DNA from: Planctomycetaceae bacterium | Lineage (GTDB): Bacteria; Planctomycetota; Planctomycetia; Pirellulales; Pirellulaceae | DNA length: 45,545 bases | Assembly: GCA_021298315.1 (NCBI GenBank) | Contig: JAJTFC010000050.1 | Location: forward strand, 1-45,545 | Direction of reading: 5' to 3' | In this document: one piece after another, positions 43,347-45,545 of the stretch | Position numbering within the stretch: the stretch's first letter is position 1 | How the letters are laid out: each line of letters opens with the position of its first letter | The notes under the pieces: model-generated | Databases searched by the model: none | What the model was told of the DNA's origin: nothing | What the model saw: only the letters and a program-made list of their open reading frames with translations | Program-made: the position numbers and the translations under genes

Positions 43347-43745
43347 ATGTCCAAAAAAACCGTTCTCGATGTTGGTAACTGTGGACCTGACCATTCGGCC
43401 TTAAGCGGGATGCTGCGTAAGCATTTCGATGTAGTGATTCTCAAGGCCGATCAATTGTCCGATACCCTTGCGTTACTTCAGCAGCAACCGGTCGACTTGA
43501 TCTTGATCAATCGCAAGCTCGATATCGATTACAGCGATGGGATCGAGATACTGCACGTTTTGAAAAAATCGGAAGCTTATGGGGATATTCCCGTGATGCT
43601 CATCACCAATTATGCAGAGCACCAGCAACAGGCTATTGCAGCGGGAGCCATCCTCGGATTTGGAAAGCTAGAGATCAATGCACCCGAGACCCTCAAGCGG
43701 CTCGAATCGGTGCTCAGGCCAGTGGACGCGACTTCAGGTGCATGA
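43347..43745 (+). CDS. Receiver-like domain protein lacking the phospho-acceptor Asp
   Basis: The 132-residue protein has the CheY fold pattern (LDVGNCGPDHSALSGML, then VDLILINRKLDIDYSDG, then IPVMLITNYAEH, then GAILGFGKLEI). The residue at the end of beta-3, where Asp is phosphorylated, is Asn-Arg (INRKL), and the beta-1 acidic pair is changed (GPD). The Thr of beta-4 and a Lys near beta-5 are kept. A pseudo-receiver that binds a partner independently of phosphorylation is likely. Its stop TGA overlaps the ATG of the Fur-family gene, so the two are coupled; it may modulate that regulator. The start is ATG 43347 without a strong Shine-Dalgarno. Confidence 0.85.
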   Translation: MSKKTVLDVGNCGPDHSALSGMLRKHFDVVILKADQLSDTLALLQQQPVDLILINRKLDIDYSDGIEILHVLKKSEAYGDIPVMLITNYAEHQQQAIAAGAILGFGKLEINAPETLKRLESVLRPVDATSGA

Positions 43746-44206
43746 TGAACAAGAACAAGAAAAACGCAGCCGACGAAGTCAATGAAGCTCGCAAGATGCT
43801 TAAGGAAGCTGGACTGCGAAGCACCCCTGCTCGGATTTCAGTGATCAATGCGTTGAAGCGTTCGAGCAAACCGCAAACCCATGCGCAACTTGCCGATGAG
43901 CTTGTTCCATTGGGGTTTGATAAAGCTACCGTTTTTCGGAATTTGACCGATTTGGCCGAGGCCGAATTGGTTCTTCGAACAGAGCTAGGAGATCACGTGT
44001 GGCGATTCGAGCTCAGGGATCCCAAGCATGATCGCAGCAGTCACCCTCACTTTGTGTGTGTTGACTGTGGAAGCGTATCGTGCATCGATGATATGGCACT
44101 ACCGAGCCCGACGGTTCGTCGTCATTTGAACATCGCTAGGATCAGTGAAGTTCTCGTCAAAGGTCACTGCGGAGTGTGTGACGCATCGCGGGCGACTCGA
44201 CACTGA
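43742..44206 (+). CDS. Fur-family transcriptional regulator
   Basis: The 154-residue DNA-binding protein of the Fur/Zur/PerR family has an N-terminal winged helix (LKEAGLRSTPARISVINAL to FDKATVFRNLTDLAEAELV, with the R-x-T-x-x-R motif). The dimerisation/metal half has HPHFVCVDCG and GHCGVCD, two CxxC pairs for structural zinc, and His residues HPH for regulatory metal. The pattern does not decide between Fe, Zn, Mn or peroxide sensing. The start overlaps the stop of the pseudo-receiver gene (ATGATGA). The 3' end overlaps the end of the MobA gene by 43 bases on the opposite strand. Confidence 0.92.
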   Translation: MMNKNKKNAADEVNEARKMLKEAGLRSTPARISVINALKRSSKPQTHAQLADELVPLGFDKATVFRNLTDLAEAELVLRTELGDHVWRFELRDPKHDRSSHPHFVCVDCGSVSCIDDMALPSPTVRRHLNIARISEVLVKGHCGVCDASRATRH

Positions 44207-44826
44207 AGCCGCGTAAGATCCTCGGGCGTGTTGAAGGACAACGGCAATAAGTCTTCCCGGATTGGGTGGGTGATCGCTAAGTGAGCTAAGGTTGCGATCA
44301 GTTCTCGCATCGAACGGCACCCAGATTTCCAAGCATTTTGAATCTTGGGTAAAGCATCGATGTGGATTGAGCACGGGAAGGGAAGAAAACCTTCGGCATG
44401 AACGTTGGATTGGAAATAGTGTAGCAGGCCAAGTTGGCTTTCTCGATCCACAGAATGCGGAACAAGTAGGTTGGTCCAACTTGGGTTCCACATCCAAAGA
44501 TCACAGGTGACAAATATTGCCCAAGCCGATGCGACTCGATCGTTGGCGTGGAGATCAAGCATTCCTGCGAGGATACCAGCTAAGGGGCCTTGGTCTGGCT
44601 CGATATCGGCGATGGTTCGGATTCCGAGGGAATCGAATTCTTTTGCGGTTTGGGATATGGCCACTGTCTGCCAAGCATCGGTGGCGAGCTGATTAGCCAA
44701 CCTTTGGATCTGGCGTTGATCATCGATGAAGACCAGTGCTTTGCTCGATCCGAACCGGGAGCTTTTTCCACCGGCCAGGATATAAGCTGTCCGCTGGTCA
44801 GGCTGTAGGTTATCGGATTTGTGCAT
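44164..44826 (-). CDS. mobA: Molybdenum cofactor guanylyltransferase (MobA-like)
   Basis: The protein of about 220 residues, a nucleotidyltransferase of the GT-A type, attaches GMP to molybdopterin. Visible are the nucleotide-binding LAGGKSSRFGSSKAL loop, DIEPDQGPLAGILAGM (the central PxxGPLxG motif) and the metal-binding VTCDLW strand. The canonical Lys is in SSKAL. No other molybdenum cofactor gene is present in the window. ATG 44826 is preferred over the upstream GTG; it overlaps the end of the small membrane-protein gene by 17 bases, which suggests coupling. The 3' end overlaps the Fur-family gene in antisense. Confidence 0.86.
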   Translation of the reverse strand: MHKSDNLQPDQRTAYILAGGKSSRFGSSKALVFIDDQRQIQRLANQLATDAWQTVAISQTAKEFDSLGIRTIADIEPDQGPLAGILAGMLDLHANDRVASAWAIFVTCDLWMWNPSWTNLLVPHSVDRESQLGLLHYFQSNVHAEGFLPFPCSIHIDALPKIQNAWKSGCRSMRELIATLAHLAITHPIREDLLPLSFNTPEDLTRLQCRVARDASHTPQ

Positions 44827-45148
44827 CGCTAAGGCTGTTTTCACCGAGGCTTTCTTGGGCTGTGCTTTCGAGCATATGATGAGGAAAGACAGCCCCGAGG
44901 ATCATTAGGCCCAGGCTTGAAGTGTGCAAGAGCCAGCAGTTGTCATCGGCAAGGATGGTTCGCAGGGTGAACATTGCCGCGACGACCATGGCACCAAAGT
45001 AGCAAGCTTCAGCGATGCTACGAACCCTGGAGTCTTCGCAAAGCCTCGCGATCCAAAGGCCAGCCAGAGCCAAGATTGGGACGATCCAGGGGATGCATTG
45101 CGAGAAGGCTTCGAACCAGTAGGGGACGTAGGGTCCGTAGCTTGGCAT
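44810..45148 (-). CDS. Small integral membrane protein
   Basis: The 112-residue protein starts at ATG 45148 (MPSYGPYVPYWFEAFSQC); ATG 45157 is an alternative, and the longer frame to 45325 is translated repeat sequence. It has three predicted membrane helices (WIVPILALAGLWIA, FGAMVVAAMFTLRTI, HTSSLGLMILGAVFP) and a short charged tail. No family was recognised by name. It overlaps the MobA-like gene start and probably shares a transcript with it. Confidence 0.65.
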   Translation of the reverse strand: MPSYGPYVPYWFEAFSQCIPWIVPILALAGLWIARLCEDSRVRSIAEACYFGAMVVAAMFTLRTILADDNCWLLHTSSLGLMILGAVFPHHMLESTAQESLGENSLSDAQIR

Positions 45149-45287
45149 ATGGCACATCCGTGAGTTTGAGAGAAGGATTGCATGGCATACTGTTGCTGTT
45201 GACCATCCTTGGCACCAGGAGCAGCGGGGTGGATCGTCGGAAAAACGGCTTGAAAAAGCAATATCCATTTTGCGGCCCTCGCACCGG

Positions 45288-45545
45288 GTGCCTGGCACCT
45301 GTTTGGCAGCCCCTTGGAAATGCAAGCATTGCTAATGCGAGTGGGGACAGACCCTGATTTTTTGGAGTCGCCGTTGACTAATGCTAGCCAATTTACGGCT
45401 ACTTGCATGGAGTGCCAGGCACCTGTTTGGCAGCCCCTTGGAAATGCAAGCATTGCTGATGCGAGTGGGGACAGACCCTGATTTTTTGGAGTCGCCGTTG
45501 ACTAATGCTAGCCAACTTACGGCTACTTGCGGGGAGTGCCTGGCA
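45288..45545 (+). repeat. 124-bp direct tandem repeat with GTGCC(T/A)GGCAC palindrome, running off the window
   Basis: Unit starts are at 45288, 45412 and 45536, exactly 124 bases apart; the third is cut by the window end. The first two units are nearly identical over their whole length (for example CCCCTTGGAAATGCAAGCAT, GTGGGGACAGACCCTGATTT, CGCCGTTGACTAATGCTAGC). Each opens with the palindrome GTGCCTGGCAC or GTGCCAGGCAC. No coding frame persists through both. Confidence 0.92.

Noticed and set aside
45288-45545. CRISPR array
   Set aside because: Units are 124 bp and nearly identical throughout, with no short repeat separated by unique spacers.

Overview
The window looks like a piece of a Planctomycetota chromosome, most likely of the order Pirellulales. 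The evidence is the gene content. There is a PSD1/DUF1549/DUF1553 protein paired with a DUF1501 protein, and two PEP-CTERM proteins. There is a multi-domain GAF/HlyD/site-2-protease cluster ending in a DUF3467 protein. There is a large PQQ-propeller membrane protein carrying the short N-terminal module usually seen on planctomycete Ser/Thr kinases. Few genes have strong Shine-Dalgarno sites. Base composition looks moderate (a little over half GC by eye). No phage, IS transposase, CRISPR array or rRNA was seen.

Layout. 1-3650: the end of an agmatine deiminase-type gene, then a minus-strand group (pseudo-receiver protein, QueD, MazG-like, DUF2203) bracketed by copies of a dispersed repeat built on the hexamer TACTCG/CGAGTA. 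3655-8090: an ABC-2 type permease, then a translationally coupled minus-strand pair (YjhG/YagF-type dehydratase and a PabA/TrpG glutamine amidotransferase). 8091-9333: intergenic repeats and a PEP-CTERM protein. 9529-16438: a minus-strand operon of PSD1 protein, DUF1501 protein, amidohydrolase and alpha/beta hydrolase. The PSD1 gene carries an in-frame TAG exactly between its signal peptide and its CxxCH domain. 16789-22860: a plus-strand cluster of GAF-GAF-TM-HlyD protein, HlyD adaptor, PqqD/site-2-protease/HlyD fusion and DUF3467 protein. This is the best candidate in the window for an undescribed membrane export or processing system. 23036-23686: tRNA-Pro(GGG) and, on the other strand, tRNA-Asp(GTC), with repeats between them.

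23829-30398: an outer-membrane beta-barrel candidate, a NagB-PIG-L fusion, a PncC/CinA-like protein, a second PEP-CTERM protein, a 9-bp tandem repeat that abuts a sensor histidine kinase, and a small C-terminally anchored protein. 30403-33168: a UvrA paralogue with an 18-bp in-frame duplication at its N-terminus. 33168-34394: another copy of the hexamer repeat and a small gene that borrows its stop codon from it. 34395-43272: four tightly packed plus-strand genes (small protein, membrane-anchored PQQ propeller, TPR plus oligopeptide-binding-protein fusion, large secreted protein) that look like one envelope-associated operon. 43347-45148: a receiver-like protein lacking its phospho-acceptor Asp and coupled to a Fur-family regulator, facing MobA and a small membrane protein. 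The window ends in two full copies and the start of a third copy of a 124-bp tandem repeat.

All functional names are from motif reading and family knowledge; no database search was run.
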